Numbered from the stretch's first letter, positions 43,242 to 55,776 are shown. The stretch: 64,000 nt of DNA from Hydrocarboniphaga sp. (GCF_028291725.1 NZ_JAQGNT010000043.1:1-64000); one strand, 5' to 3'. Notes: generated from the sequence alone by a model not told the origin. Program-made: numbers and translations.

Positions 43242-45395
43242 TCATGCGGCCGCCGCGCGACGGTAGAAAGCTTCGCCACGTGCAGCCCGCGCCCGGAGCC
43301 AGGCGCTGGGTCGGTAACGCTCACCGTGACGATCGGCCAGATGCTCGCAGGCAGCGACGAAAGCCGCGATGCCGACGGTGTCGATCAGCGAGAACGGGCC
43401 GCCGGTATATCCGGGGAAACCGATGCCGAGCACCGCACCGACATCGCCTTCGCCCGGATCGCTGATCACGCCCTCCTCGAACGCGCGCGCCGCCTCGAGC
43501 GCCTGGATGTACAGCAGGCGAGACTTGATCGCCTCGACAGCAGGCGGTCCGGCCTGAGGCGGATAGACCTCGCTGAGGCCTTTCCATGCCACGCGCCGGC
43601 CGTCCACGTAGTCGTAGAAACCGCTGCCGTAGCGGCGTCCCTTGCGGCCCAGCTCCTCGCAGAATTTCGCCTGCACCCGGAAGCCGTAAGGCTCGACCCA
43701 GGCCGCTCCGGCGTCGCTGCGATACTGGCAGCTGGCGTGATAGCCGAGTTCGATCGTCAGGTCGTCGATCAGCGCCAGCGGCCCGACCGGGAAGCCCGCC
43801 TGCCGGGCGGCATTGTCGATCAGCGCAGGCGCCAGTCCTTCGGTGAGCATGCCCATCGCCTCGGACAGATACACGCTGATCACGCGCGTGGTGAAGAAGC
43901 CCTGGCTGTCGTTGACGATGATCGGCGTCTTGCGCAGCAGCTTGATGTAATCCAGCGCCTGCGCCAGCGTGGCGTCGCTCGTGGCGTGGCCGCGGATCAC
44001 CTCGACCAGCGCCATGCGATCCACGGGCGAGAAGAAATGCAGGCCGATGAAGCGCTCCGGCGCGGCCACGCCTTCAGCGAGGCTGCTGATCGGCAGCGAC
44101 GAGGTGTTCGACGCCAGGATCGCGTCCAGCCGCATCGCGGCGCGCGCACGCGCAAAGACTTCGCGCTTGAGCTTGCGGTCCTCGAACACGGCCTCGACGA
44201 CGATGTCGCAATCGCCCAGCCGCGCGTAGTCCGACGCCGCCTCGATCTTCGCCAGGATCGCGTCGGCCTGGTCGGCCTTCATGCGGCCCTTCTCGATCTG
44301 CTTCGCAAAGCCGTCGGCAAGACGCTGCTTCGCGGCCTCGGCCTGCGCCTGCGAGGCATCGATCACCACCACCGTGGCACCGGCCTGAGCCGACACCTGC
44401 GCGATGCCCATGCCCATCAGGCCGGCGCCGATCACGCCGACGCTTTTTATCGCCAGCGGCGCCACGTTCTTTGGCCGCCGCGCGAGTTTGTCGCAAGCGC
44501 CCTTGGACGCGAACATCGTGCGCATGGTGTTGCGCGCGACCGGATTCATCAGCAGCTGGGTAAACAGGCGCGACTCGATGCGCAGCGCCGCATCCATCGG
44601 CACGACGCTACCGCGCGCCACCGCCGACAGCAGCGTGACCGGTGCCGGCTGGTTACGCTGCGTCGTGCCGGCCGCACTGGTCGCCGCCAGGTTGAAGAAG
44701 CCTCCGATTTCCGCGCGCTGGAACGCCGCGCCGCCAGGGAATTTGAAGTCCTTGCGATCCCAGGGCTGCACCGCATCGCCCTGCAGCACCCAGTGCTTCG
44801 CCGCCGATAGCAGATCAGGCGGTAGGACCACCGCGTGAATGATGCCGAGGTCCAGGGCCTGCTTCGCGGTCTGCGGCCTGCCCTGCAGCATCAACGGCAC
44901 CGCCTTCTGGATACCGATCAGGCGCGGCAAGCGCTGGGAACCACCGGCACCGGGCATCAGGCCGATGCCGACCTCGGGCAGGCCCATCAGCACCTTCGGA
45001 TCATCGGCCGCAACACGCCAGTGGCAGGCCAGCGCAAGCTCCAGCCCGCCGCCCATGGCGGCGCCATTGATCGCCGCGGCGAAGGGCTTGCCGCAGGTTT
45101 CCAGCCGGCGCAGCACCTCCGTGAACGGCCGCGAAATTTCGCGGTAAACCTGCTGCTCGTCGGTCAGCGTGTCGAAGAATGCGATCATCGCATTGATGTC
45201 GCCGCCGGCCATGAAGTCGTTCTTGGCCGAGGTGATCACGGCGCCCCGGATCGCCGGATCCGCGGCGATGCGCTCCACCGCGTCGGCGAGCGCGATGCGC
45301 ATCGAATCCGTCACCACATTGGCGGACTTGCCGGCGACATCGAGTGTCAGCAGGGCGACGCCGTCGGCGTCGATGGAACAATGCAGATCGGCCAT
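43242..45395 (-). CDS. fadJ: FadJ/FadB-type multifunctional beta-oxidation protein
   Basis: A 717-residue enzyme combining enoyl-CoA hydratase (1-190) with 3-hydroxyacyl-CoA dehydrogenase (about 310-715). The hydratase half has NGAAMGGGLELALACHW (110-126) and PEVGIG with Glu141. The dehydrogenase NAD motif is GAGLMGMG (323-330) and the catalytic His is 453 (GLHFFSPV). It carries out two consecutive steps: hydration, and oxidation to 3-ketoacyl-CoA. The thiolase gene directly upstream on the same strand (23 bp) completes the cycle. The symbol reflects family resemblance. Confidence 0.92.
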   Translation of the reverse strand: MADLHCSIDADGVALLTLDVAGKSANVVTDSMRIALADAVERIAADPAIRGAVITSAKNDFMAGGDINAMIAFFDTLTDEQQVYREISRPFTEVLRRLETCGKPFAAAINGAAMGGGLELALACHWRVAADDPKVLMGLPEVGIGLMPGAGGSQRLPRLIGIQKAVPLMLQGRPQTAKQALDLGIIHAVVLPPDLLSAAKHWVLQGDAVQPWDRKDFKFPGGAAFQRAEIGGFFNLAATSAAGTTQRNQPAPVTLLSAVARGSVVPMDAALRIESRLFTQLLMNPVARNTMRTMFASKGACDKLARRPKNVAPLAIKSVGVIGAGLMGMGIAQVSAQAGATVVVIDASQAQAEAAKQRLADGFAKQIEKGRMKADQADAILAKIEAASDYARLGDCDIVVEAVFEDRKLKREVFARARAAMRLDAILASNTSSLPISSLAEGVAAPERFIGLHFFSPVDRMALVEVIRGHATSDATLAQALDYIKLLRKTPIIVNDSQGFFTTRVISVYLSEAMGMLTEGLAPALIDNAARQAGFPVGPLALIDDLTIELGYHASCQYRSDAGAAWVEPYGFRVQAKFCEELGRKGRRYGSGFYDYVDGRRVAWKGLSEVYPPQAGPPAVEAIKSRLLYIQALEAARAFEEGVISDPGEGDVGAVLGIGFPGYTGGPFSLIDTVGIAAFVAACEHLADRHGERYRPSAWLRARAARGEAFYRRAAAA

Positions 45396-45418
45396 GGGCT
45401 TGTCCTAGATTCGTTCGA

Positions 45419-46630
45419 CTAAATACGTTCGATGATCGTCGCGCAGCCCATGCCTTGGCCGACGCAGAGCGTGGCCAGCGCGGTGCCCTTGCCGCTGCGC
45501 TCCAGCTCGTCGAGCACGGTGCCGAGTATCATCGCGCCGGTTGCGCCGAGCGGATGCCCCATCGCGATCGCGCCACCGTTGACGTTGATCCGCTCGTGCG
45601 GAATCGCAAGCGCTTCCATGTAGCGCAGCACCACGGAAGCAAAGGCCTCGTTGAGTTCGAACAGGTCGATATCGGCAACCGACATGCCGGCATTGCGCAA
45701 GGCCTTCTCGGTAGCCGGCTGCGGGCCGGTCATCATGATCGTGGGCTCGGAGCCGACCGACGCGAATGCGCGGATGCGGGCACGCGGCTTCAGGCCCAGC
45801 TGCTCGCCGATCTCGCGGCTGCCGACGAGTACACCGGCGGCACCGTCGACAATGCCGCTTGAATTGCCGGCGGTGTGCAGGTGATCGATGGCGAAGACGT
45901 CCGGATAGCGCTGCAAGGCGATCGCATCGTAGCCACCCTTCTCGCCCATCAGGGTGAACGCCGGCTTCAGCACCGCCAGATCGGCAAGCGTGGCCTCGGC
46001 GCGGATGTGCTCGTCGCGGTCGAGCAGCGTAAAGCCCAGTTCGTCCTTCACCGCCAGAACCGAGCGCGCGAAGCGGGCTTCGCTCCAGGCGCGCGAGGCG
46101 CGTTGCTGGCTGGCATGCGCGTAGCGGTCCAGGTCTTGGCGCGAATACCCCCAGCGCGTCGCGATCAGGTCGGCGCCGATACCCTGGGGCGCGAAGTAGG
46201 TGTTGTAGGTGACGATCGGATCGCTGCCCCAGGCGCCGCCGCCGTCGGCTCCCATCGCCACCCGCGACATCGACTCGACGCCGCCGCCCACCACCAGCTG
46301 CGCCTGCCCGGACATCACCTGGGCTGCGGCAAGGTTCACCGCATCCAGGCCGGACGAGCAGAAGCGGTTGATCTGGATCCCCGGCACGCCGTGGTCCCAG
46401 CCTGCATACAGAGCCGCGGTGCGTGCGATGTCGCAACCCTGTTCGCCGACCGGCTGCACCACGCCGAGCACCACGTCGTCCACGCGCGAGGTATCGAGTG
46501 CATTGCGCTGCTGCAGCGCCTGCAGCACCTGCGTGATCAGCTCGATCGGCGGCACCTCGTGCAGTGATCCGCTGCTGCGGCCCCGTCCCCGCGGCGTGCG
46601 GACGTGGTCATAGATGTATGCGTCGGTCAT
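45419..46630 (-). CDS. fadI: Thiolase (acetyl-CoA acyltransferase)
   Basis: A canonical thiolase of 403 residues that cleaves 3-ketoacyl-CoA. The nucleophile Cys91 is in [11 protein letters not shown], the base His in GHPLGATGA, and the second Cys in LCVGQGMG. I chose the ATG at 46630 ([17 protein letters not shown]), as the longer frame is not conserved-looking. It lies 23 bp upstream of the multifunctional enzyme gene, and together they form a complete beta-oxidation unit. An operator copy lies 67 bp upstream. Confidence 0.92.
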   Translation of the reverse strand: MTDAYIYDHVRTPRGRGRSSGSLHEVPPIELITQVLQALQQRNALDTSRVDDVVLGVVQPVGEQGCDIARTAALYAGWDHGVPGIQINRFCSSGLDAVNLAAAQVMSGQAQLVVGGGVESMSRVAMGADGGGAWGSDPIVTYNTYFAPQGIGADLIATRWGYSRQDLDRYAHASQQRASRAWSEARFARSVLAVKDELGFTLLDRDEHIRAEATLADLAVLKPAFTLMGEKGGYDAIALQRYPDVFAIDHLHTAGNSSGIVDGAAGVLVGSREIGEQLGLKPRARIRAFASVGSEPTIMMTGPQPATEKALRNAGMSVADIDLFELNEAFASVVLRYMEALAIPHERINVNGGAIAMGHPLGATGAMILGTVLDELERSGKGTALATLCVGQGMGCATIIERI

Positions 46631-46696
46631 CGTTCGGGTTCCATTGGCGGGTTCCATTGGACTTTCCGGCAGCCTCGGAAAGGCACTCAGCCTATT

Positions 46697-46706
46697 CGGG
46701 TACCTG
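46697..46706. promoter_or_regulatory. Putative operator of the thiolase-fadJ unit
   Basis: CGGGTACCTG (core GGGTACCT 46698-46705), one base off the motif, is followed by the AT-rich TTTTTACGATGATAC. It lies 67 bp upstream of the minus-strand thiolase ATG. Confidence 0.45.
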
Positions 46707-46838
46707 TTTTTACGATGATACGGCGCGGGCCTATCTACCGACAAGTAAGACCCGAGCGCACAGCGAGCGGAATGAAGAGCCGGCGCGCAAGCCAGCCGTC
46801 AGCGCATCCAACTGCCGCGTTGAACGGATCGCCTTATT

Positions 46839-46848
46839 CAGGTACCTT
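46839..46848. promoter_or_regulatory. Putative operator of the crotonase gene
   Basis: CAGGTACCTT (core AGGTACCT 46840-46847) is a perfect core, 70 bp upstream of the GTG start of the crotonase gene at 46918. The neighbouring TTTTAAAGGGG is the only AT-rich stretch nearby. Confidence 0.5.
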
Positions 46849-46917
46849 TTAAAGGGGTCCGAAGTGCCGACCGGCTATCGTTCTCCGCCATTGACTGGAA
46901 GAACGAGGAGCCAAGCC

Positions 46918-47715
46918 GTGGAATACCAGACCCTGCTAGTGGAAGTGGGTGCCGACAAGATCGCGACCGTGACGATCAACCGGCCAAAAGCGATGAACTC
47001 GTTCAACACGCCGATGCTTCGGGAGTTCGCGCAGCTCTGGGCGGCGCTGCAGAATGACGATGCGGTCAGCGTGATCGTGCTGCGCGCAGCCGAAGGCCGT
47101 GCCTTCTCCACCGGCGCCGATGTGAAGGCGAGCGGCGACGATGCGGTTGTGGACTACAGCCGGCCCTTCGACCAGCGCGATCCGGGCGAATTCCTCGGCC
47201 CGAAGTCGAACCGCTGCTGGAAGCCGGTGATCGGCGCCGTCCATGGACTGTGCTGCGCCGGCGCGTTCTACTGGGTCAGCGAATGCGACTTCGTGATCTG
47301 CTCGGACGATGCCGAGTTCTTCGATCCGCACGTGACCTACGGCCTGGTGGCGGCCATCGAACCGATCGGTCTGACCTACCGCATCCCTTACGGAGAGGTC
47401 ATGCGCATGGTGCTGCTCGGCAACGACGAGCGCATGAGCGCGAAGACTGCGCTGCGCATCGGCCTGGTGACCGAGATCGTCGACGGCCACGAACCGCTCT
47501 GGCAGCGCGCGCAGCAACTGGCCGCCCGGATCGCGCTGAAACCGGCCATCGCCCTGCAGGGCAGCGTGAAGGCCGTCTGGGAGTCGCAGGACCTGCCGCG
47601 CTACGCCGCGCTGGCCCAATCGATGAAGAACCCGATGCTCGGCAACCCCATCGCGCAGGCCACGCTCGACCGCGATGCGCTGCTCGCCTCCGTCAAGCAG
47701 TTCGAGGTGCGCTAG
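46918..47715 (+). CDS. Enoyl-CoA hydratase/isomerase family protein
   Basis: Crotonase-fold protein of 265 residues. The oxyanion-hole loop is AVHGLCCAGAF near 105. The segment where hydratases carry Glu144 (usually PEI) reads PHVTYGL, so that Glu is replaced by His, and the second Glu position is also not evident. It may therefore be an isomerase, hydrolase or other crotonase rather than a normal hydratase. The start is a GTG at 46918, seven bases after GAGGAG. It stands alone with its own operator copy, upstream of the amidohydrolase gene. Confidence 0.82.
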   Translation: MEYQTLLVEVGADKIATVTINRPKAMNSFNTPMLREFAQLWAALQNDDAVSVIVLRAAEGRAFSTGADVKASGDDAVVDYSRPFDQRDPGEFLGPKSNRCWKPVIGAVHGLCCAGAFYWVSECDFVICSDDAEFFDPHVTYGLVAAIEPIGLTYRIPYGEVMRMVLLGNDERMSAKTALRIGLVTEIVDGHEPLWQRAQQLAARIALKPAIALQGSVKAVWESQDLPRYAALAQSMKNPMLGNPIAQATLDRDALLASVKQFEVR

Positions 47716-47755
47716 CGCCGGTTTCCCGGCGGCACATCGCGCGCTGGATTAAAAA

Positions 47756-47765
47756 CAGATATCTC
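47756..47765. promoter_or_regulatory. Putative operator/promoter of the amidohydrolase gene
   Basis: CAGATATCTC (core AGATATCT 47757-47764) is directly followed by TATAGA (47766-47771), a possible -10, 45 bp upstream of the ATG at 47816. The region is AT-rich (GGATTAAAAACAGATATC). Confidence 0.55.
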
Positions 47766-47815
47766 TATAGAATTTGCAAACAGTTAGCTAATTGAATTCG
47801 CGTCAGGAGGAGCCC

Positions 47816-48907
47816 ATGACCCGTCCCTTCATCTTCAGCGCCGACTCCCATATCCGCGAACCCAACGACCTCTTCAGCAAGGGCCTGCCCGCCTCGATGC
47901 AGAAATGGGCGGTCCACGCGATCAAGGACGGCGACACCATCGTCACCAAGGCCGGCGACCAGGTCATCTACAAGATTCGCCTGAACGTGGTCGACCTCGC
48001 CGGAGAGAAACGCATCGGCGCCGGCGAAATCAAGGGCCGCCTGCTCGACATGGAGAAGGACGGCATCGACGGCGAGATCAGCTTCCCGTCGCTGGGCCTG
48101 TGGCTGTACATGATCACCGACGCGGAAGCCGAGCTCGGCAGCTGCCAGATCTACAACGACTGGAACTCGCGATTCTTCGCCGAGCACCTCGACAAGTTCG
48201 TGCGCTGCGGCGTATTGCCGGTGCGCGACCTGAACAACACGGTCGCCGAGATCGGCCGGCTCGCCGGCATGGGCTTCACCGCGGCCATGCTGCCTTCGGT
48301 GATTCCTGCGGGCGTACCCAAGTACAACAGCGAAGCCTGGGACCCGGTATTCGCCGCGGCCTGCATCGCCGGCATCGTGCTGGTGATGCATACCGGCACC
48401 GGCCTGGAGAACGTGGTGCAGGAGCGCGGCGCTGGCGCCGCGGTGATCAATTATACCAAGCAGATGAACGACGGCATCGACGTCGTGACCTACCTCGTCG
48501 CGGGCGGCGTGCTCGACCGCAATCCCGGCACGCAGGTCGCGATCATCGAATGTGGCGCCAGCTGGCTCGCCGCCTTGTCCGAGCGCATGGACGAGGTCTA
48601 CGAGGCGCACAGCGTGTTCGTGAAGCCCAAGCTGTCGCTGCCACCGAGCGGCATCATCCGCCGTCAGGTCCACGCCTCGTTCCAGCACGATCGCGCCTGT
48701 ATCGAGGCCCGCCACATCCTCGGTACGCAGGCGATCATGTGGGCCTCGGACTACCCGCATGCCGAGGGCACCTTTCCGCATTCGAAGGATGTGATCACCC
48801 GCCTCTTTGAGGGCATCGATATTTCAGAGCAGGAAAAGACTGATATTCTCGGCGGCAATGCGGCACGCCTGTTCCGCCTGCCGCGCGCGGCCGCCGCCAA
48901 GGCCTGA
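47816..48907 (+). CDS. Amidohydrolase family protein (amidohydrolase-2 type)
   Basis: A metal-dependent TIM-barrel hydrolase or decarboxylase of 363 residues in the ACMSD/amidohydrolase-2 group. N-terminal FSADSHIREPNDLF supplies the metal-ligand region (Asp10, His12), MHTGTG a later His, and WASDYPHAEGTFPHS the C-terminal Asp. Members decarboxylate or hydrolyse ring-cleavage and related products. AGGAGG lies five bases before the ATG at 47816. The flavin reductase gene follows after 76 bp on the same strand. Confidence 0.85.
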   Translation: MTRPFIFSADSHIREPNDLFSKGLPASMQKWAVHAIKDGDTIVTKAGDQVIYKIRLNVVDLAGEKRIGAGEIKGRLLDMEKDGIDGEISFPSLGLWLYMITDAEAELGSCQIYNDWNSRFFAEHLDKFVRCGVLPVRDLNNTVAEIGRLAGMGFTAAMLPSVIPAGVPKYNSEAWDPVFAAACIAGIVLVMHTGTGLENVVQERGAGAAVINYTKQMNDGIDVVTYLVAGGVLDRNPGTQVAIIECGASWLAALSERMDEVYEAHSVFVKPKLSLPPSGIIRRQVHASFQHDRACIEARHILGTQAIMWASDYPHAEGTFPHSKDVITRLFEGIDISEQEKTDILGGNAARLFRLPRAAAAKA

Positions 48908-48983
48908 TATTCGGAGCGGAAGGCGGCCAGTGCCGCTCTTTAACCCCCGCTTCGTCGGCTGCATTCCTGCTGGAGATCCGGCC

Positions 48984-49955
48984 ATGTCACAGGCTGCTGT
49001 CAAACCCGATACCCGCCAATTTCGCGACGCACTGGGCAGCTTCACCACCGGCGTCACCATCGTCACCACCGTAGATGCGGAAGGCCGCGACATCGGCCTG
49101 ACGGCCAACAGCTTCAACTCGGTGTCGTTGGACCCGCCGATGGTGCTGTGGAGCCTGGCGAAGACCTCGCTGAGCCTCGCCGCGTTTGTGCACAACCCGC
49201 ATTTCGCGGTGCACATCCTGGCGGCAGATCAGCGCGCGATTTCGGATCTGTTCGCCAAGCGTGGCGCGGACAAGTTCGCTGGTACAACGCTGGCGCGCGG
49301 CGAAGGCGGTGTACCGCTGCTCGAGGGCTGTTCGGCGCGCTTCCAGTGTCGCACCGCGTTCCGATACGAAGGCGGCGATCACGAAATTTTCGTCGGCGAG
49401 GTCATGCGTTTCGATCATTTCGACAAGCCGCCTCTGGTCTTTCACAGCGGCAAGTACGGGCTGGTGGTCAAGCAGGCTGCGAGTCCCGCGCCTGTGCCGG
49501 TCGACGAGGCGGCGGCCGAGAGCAGCTTCAGCCGCGACTTTCTCGGCTACCTGCTGGGCGCTGCCTACAGCCAGCTGTTCAAGCCGATTCGCGACGAGTT
49601 CTCACGACGCGGCCTCTCGGAGAACGAGTACTACCTGCTGAGTATTCTGGGCGTGGACGAGGATCTGCCGCTTGACGAGATCGGCACCCTGATGAGCTTC
49701 GCCGGGCATACGCTGGGCGAAGAGCTGATCGCCGGGCTGGCGGGCCGCGGCCTGCTCGTGCGCGGCGATGGGCGGCTGAGCCTGACCGACAGCGGCCGCC
49801 GCGCAATGATCGAGCTGTTCGCCGTCGCCAAGTCGGCCGAATCCGATGCGGAAAGCGAGCTCGACTACTCCGAGTCGCAACTGCTCAAGCAACTGCTGAG
49901 GCGCGTCATCCGCAGCACTTCGCGGGGCTTGCCGCCGCTGCTGCGCAAGCGCTGA
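48984..49955 (+). CDS. Flavin reductase with C-terminal MarR-like domain
   Basis: A 323-residue protein. Residues 1-160 are a flavin reductase of the HpaC/DIM6 type (DALGSFTTGVTIVTT; NSFNSVSLDPPMVLWSL). Residues 180-310 form a MarR-like winged helix (LSENEYYLLSILGV; SLTDSGRRAMIELF). The same architecture is found in the Acinetobacter p-hydroxyphenylacetate hydroxylase reductase C1, where the extra domain responds to the aromatic ligand. It supplies reduced flavin to a two-component monooxygenase, but no oxygenase partner is recognisable in this window. The ATG at 48984 follows GGAGATCC. Confidence 0.86.
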   Translation: MSQAAVKPDTRQFRDALGSFTTGVTIVTTVDAEGRDIGLTANSFNSVSLDPPMVLWSLAKTSLSLAAFVHNPHFAVHILAADQRAISDLFAKRGADKFAGTTLARGEGGVPLLEGCSARFQCRTAFRYEGGDHEIFVGEVMRFDHFDKPPLVFHSGKYGLVVKQAASPAPVPVDEAAAESSFSRDFLGYLLGAAYSQLFKPIRDEFSRRGLSENEYYLLSILGVDEDLPLDEIGTLMSFAGHTLGEELIAGLAGRGLLVRGDGRLSLTDSGRRAMIELFAVAKSAESDAESELDYSESQLLKQLLRRVIRSTSRGLPPLLRKR

Positions 49956-49995
49956 GGCGACGGCCCATGACTGACCGTCGCCAGCGCGCTACATA

Positions 49996-50005
49996 GAACT
50001 ATCTC
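49996..50005. promoter_or_regulatory. Putative operator of the MaoC-like gene
   Basis: GAACTATCTC (core AACTATCT 49997-50004) differs at two positions from GAGRTAYCTC and is followed by AT-rich TTTTAAAGACAAC. It lies about 60 bp upstream of the MaoC-like gene. Confidence 0.35.
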
Positions 50006-50063
50006 TTTTAAAGACAACAACACGGTCGCCGCATGGCGGCCGGCTACCCAGAGGATGCGCACC

Positions 50064-51359
50064 GTGGCCGACATGAAGGACGAGCTGAAGAAGGAGTTCG
50101 AGAAGGCCACGGCCTATGAACTCACCGACCACGACATCGAACGCGCGCGCCTGCTGCTGGGAATCGACCTTGCCGCCCGAGACAACGAGCAGATCCACAC
50201 CGCGACCGCCGACAACATCCGCACATTCGCCTACGGCTGCGGCAACGACAACCCGCTGCACTGCGATCCTGAGTACGCCGAAAGCACCCGCTGGGGCGGC
50301 GTGATCGCGCCGACGATGATGGCCGGCGTGGTCAACAGGCCGATGCTGGGCGACGCATTGGACGCGGACATCAAAGCGCAGACCAAGAGCGTGTTCCGCG
50401 GCATCCACGTGTTCATCTCCGGCGGCGAGTGGCTGTTCTACCGGCCGATCTATCCCGGCGACACGCTGTATAGCTTTACCGGTGCCGAAACGCTGGAAGT
50501 GCAGCCCTCGGAATTCGCCGGCCGCAAGGTCAACCGCATCACGCGCCAGGTGAAGATCAACCAGCGCGCGGAGATCGTCGCGGTCTACCGGTACCGCGAG
50601 ATCCTCACCGAGCGCAAGACCGCGCGTGAGAAAGGCAAGTACTCCAAGCTGGAGCCGGCAAAGTACGACGACGAGGCGATCGCGAAGATCGACGAGATCT
50701 ACGCCCAGGACGTGCCGCGCGGCGCCGATCGCTGGTACTTCGAGGACGCGGTGGTCGGCGCCCCGCTGCGGCCGTCGGCGTCCGGGCCGCTGACGACGAC
50801 CGACATCGTCACCTTTCATGCCGGCGGTTACGGCTGGGTGCCCTACGGCCTGCGCGTGGGCCGCTACTGGCACAAGAACCGCAAACGCATCGCGCCGTTC
50901 TACATCAAGAACGAGAACGGCATTCCGGACGTGGCGCAGCGGCTGCATTGGGACAGCGCCTGGGCGCAGGCGATCGGCAACCCGATGGCCTACGACTACG
51001 GCGTGATGCGCGAGAACTACGTCTATCGTTATCTCACCGACCTGGCCGGCGATGACGGATGGGTGTATCGCCAGTACGACGAAATCCGCAAGTTCAACTA
51101 CATGGGCGACGTGCAGTTCATCAGCGGCGAGATCACCGGCAAGCGCGAGGACGCCGGTCTGAACCTGGTCGACGTCAAGGTGAAGATGACCAACCAGCGC
51201 GGCGAAGACACGTTGCTGTGCGATGCATCGATCGCGCTGCCGAGCAAGCACAAGCCCGTGCTGCTGCCCGAGCCGCCGGCCGAGTTGAAGGAGCGCGCAA
51301 TCCGGATGATGGCGCGACACTGGGAACTGAACGCGGCGCGCCGCCGCGGCAAGTCCTGA
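50064..51359 (+). CDS. Double-hotdog MaoC-like acyl-CoA hydratase
   Basis: A protein of about 431 residues with two hotdog domains. The N-terminal FAS1-like/MaoC half (1-170) contains GCGNDNPLHCDPEYA, the Asp-His hydratase motif, with GGVIAPTMM following. A second hotdog spans about 220-400 (LTTTDIVTFHAGG). It would hydrate an enoyl-CoA with a bulky acyl group, a step served in steroid and terpenoid degraders by heteromeric MaoC proteins. A GTG at 50064 has AGAGG nine bases upstream; ATG codons at 50055 and 50073 are alternatives. The acyl-CoA ligase gene follows nine bases later. Confidence 0.83.
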   Translation: MADMKDELKKEFEKATAYELTDHDIERARLLLGIDLAARDNEQIHTATADNIRTFAYGCGNDNPLHCDPEYAESTRWGGVIAPTMMAGVVNRPMLGDALDADIKAQTKSVFRGIHVFISGGEWLFYRPIYPGDTLYSFTGAETLEVQPSEFAGRKVNRITRQVKINQRAEIVAVYRYREILTERKTAREKGKYSKLEPAKYDDEAIAKIDEIYAQDVPRGADRWYFEDAVVGAPLRPSASGPLTTTDIVTFHAGGYGWVPYGLRVGRYWHKNRKRIAPFYIKNENGIPDVAQRLHWDSAWAQAIGNPMAYDYGVMRENYVYRYLTDLAGDDGWVYRQYDEIRKFNYMGDVQFISGEITGKREDAGLNLVDVKVKMTNQRGEDTLLCDASIALPSKHKPVLLPEPPAELKERAIRMMARHWELNAARRRGKS

Positions 51360-51367
51360 AGGCTCGC

Positions 51368-52879
51368 ATGGCGATGGCATCGGTAGCGCAGACACTTCAA
51401 GCGGTGATGGCGATCGATCCCGCCGCGCCGGCGGTCGAGTTCCAGCGCCAATGGATCAGCTGGGGTGTCCTGGATGCCCAGGTACGCGCGATCGACTCAC
51501 TCGTGACCCACTCGGGCCTGGGCCCTGGCACGCGCGTTGGCATCCTGCTGCGCAACCGACCGCCGCAGCTGGCGGCGATGCTCGCGGCGATCGTATCGAG
51601 CCGTTGCATGGTCACGCTCAATCCTGTGCTGCCGGACGACAAGCTGCTCGACGACCTGTCGACGCTGCAGCTGCCGGTGGTGATTGGCGAGCGCAGCGAG
51701 TTCGAGCGGCCCGGCGTGCTCGAAGCGCTGCGCGCAGCCGGCAGCGCCGTGATCGCGCTGGCCGACGACATCACCCAGCTGCCGGCATTCGTGCCGGGGC
51801 TGGAAAAGCCGCGCGGCGAGCGCCTGCGGCGCGAACAGCCCGGCGTGATCGTCGAGATGCTGAGCAGCGGCACCACCGGCAAGCCCAAGCGCATCCCGAT
51901 GCACACCCGGGCTTTCGAGATGGGTTTCGCCGCGGGTCAGGCCTACGAGAAAGGCGGCGCCGACGCACGGCCGCAACTGCGCTCCGGGACCATGATACTG
52001 ACCTTGCCGTTCACCCATATCAGCGGTCTGTGGACGCCCATCCAGTGCATTGCCGGCGGACGCAAGTGCTGCCTGATGGAACGCTTCAAGGTCGACGATT
52101 GGCATGACGCAGTCAAGCGCCATCGGCCGCGCATGTTCGCTGGCCCGCCGACGATGCTGCGCATGCTGCTCGACGCCAAACTGCCGAAGGAAGATCTGGC
52201 GAGCCTGCTGGCGCTGCGCACCGGTACTGCACCGCTGGACCCGGCCGTTGCCGACGAGTTCTACCAACGCTACGGCATCCCCGTGTTGCAGAACTACGGC
52301 GCCACCGAATTCGCCGGTGCCGTTGCCGGCTGGAGCATCGAAGACTTCAAGCGGCATCGCCAGGACAAGCGCGGCGCAGTCGGTCGGCTGCAGGCCGGCG
52401 TCGAGGCGCGCATTGTCGATCTGCAGAGCTTCGAGCCGCTGGAGCCGGGCCGCGACGGACTGCTCGAATTGCGGGGTGCACAGCTTGGCGATGCCACGGC
52501 GTGGACGCGCACCACCGACCGCGCGATCCTCGACGCCGACGGCTTCCTGTTCATCACCGGCCGCGCCGACAACGCGATTCTGCGCGGCGGCTTCAAGATC
52601 CACCCCGACGAAGTCGTCAAAGTCCTCGAAGGCCACCCGGCGATCAAGGAGGCATCGGTGGTCGGATTGAAGGACGAGCGCCTCGGCGAGGTTCCGGTCG
52701 CCGCGCTGATCGCCAATGCGGGTGTGCCGCAGCCCGGCAAGGAGGAGCTGAACGCTTATCTTCGCAGCCGGCTCACCGCATATCAGATCCCGGTGGAATT
52801 CCGCTTCGTCGACGAACTGCCGCGTACGCCATCGATGAAGGTCAGCCAGCCGGCGGTGCGGGCGCTATTCCGGCAGTAG
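51368..52879 (+). CDS. Acyl-CoA synthetase (AMP-forming)
   Basis: An ANL-superfamily ligase of 503 residues that activates a carboxylic acid to its CoA ester. The P-loop is LSSGTTGKPKR (about 162-172), A5 is NYGATE, and A7/A8 read TTDRAILDADGFLFITGR then GGFKIHPDEVV. The catalytic lysine is in PRTPSMKVSQPA. It starts at 51368, nine bases after the MaoC stop, so the two are cotranscribed. It is shorter than many FadD enzymes and looks like the short-chain, branched or aromatic-acid type; the substrate is unknown. Confidence 0.9.
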   Translation: MAMASVAQTLQAVMAIDPAAPAVEFQRQWISWGVLDAQVRAIDSLVTHSGLGPGTRVGILLRNRPPQLAAMLAAIVSSRCMVTLNPVLPDDKLLDDLSTLQLPVVIGERSEFERPGVLEALRAAGSAVIALADDITQLPAFVPGLEKPRGERLRREQPGVIVEMLSSGTTGKPKRIPMHTRAFEMGFAAGQAYEKGGADARPQLRSGTMILTLPFTHISGLWTPIQCIAGGRKCCLMERFKVDDWHDAVKRHRPRMFAGPPTMLRMLLDAKLPKEDLASLLALRTGTAPLDPAVADEFYQRYGIPVLQNYGATEFAGAVAGWSIEDFKRHRQDKRGAVGRLQAGVEARIVDLQSFEPLEPGRDGLLELRGAQLGDATAWTRTTDRAILDADGFLFITGRADNAILRGGFKIHPDEVVKVLEGHPAIKEASVVGLKDERLGEVPVAALIANAGVPQPGKEELNAYLRSRLTAYQIPVEFRFVDELPRTPSMKVSQPAVRALFRQ

Positions 52880-52924
52880 CCGCCTGCGCGGTGCGGCAAA
52901 TGCTGCCGGCCCTGCCGCAACCGC

Positions 52925-52950
52925 GATCTATCGCCGATCTATCGCCGATC

Positions 52951-52958
<8 letters not shown>
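52925..52958. repeat. Three tandem 11-12 bp units
   Basis: GATCTATCGCC is repeated at 52925-52935 and 52936-52946, then GATCTTATCGCC at 52947-52958. The last copy runs into the 3' end of the minus-strand crotonase gene and supplies its stop codon. It is a small minisatellite between convergent genes. Confidence 0.8.
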
Positions 52959-55776
<2,818 letters not shown>

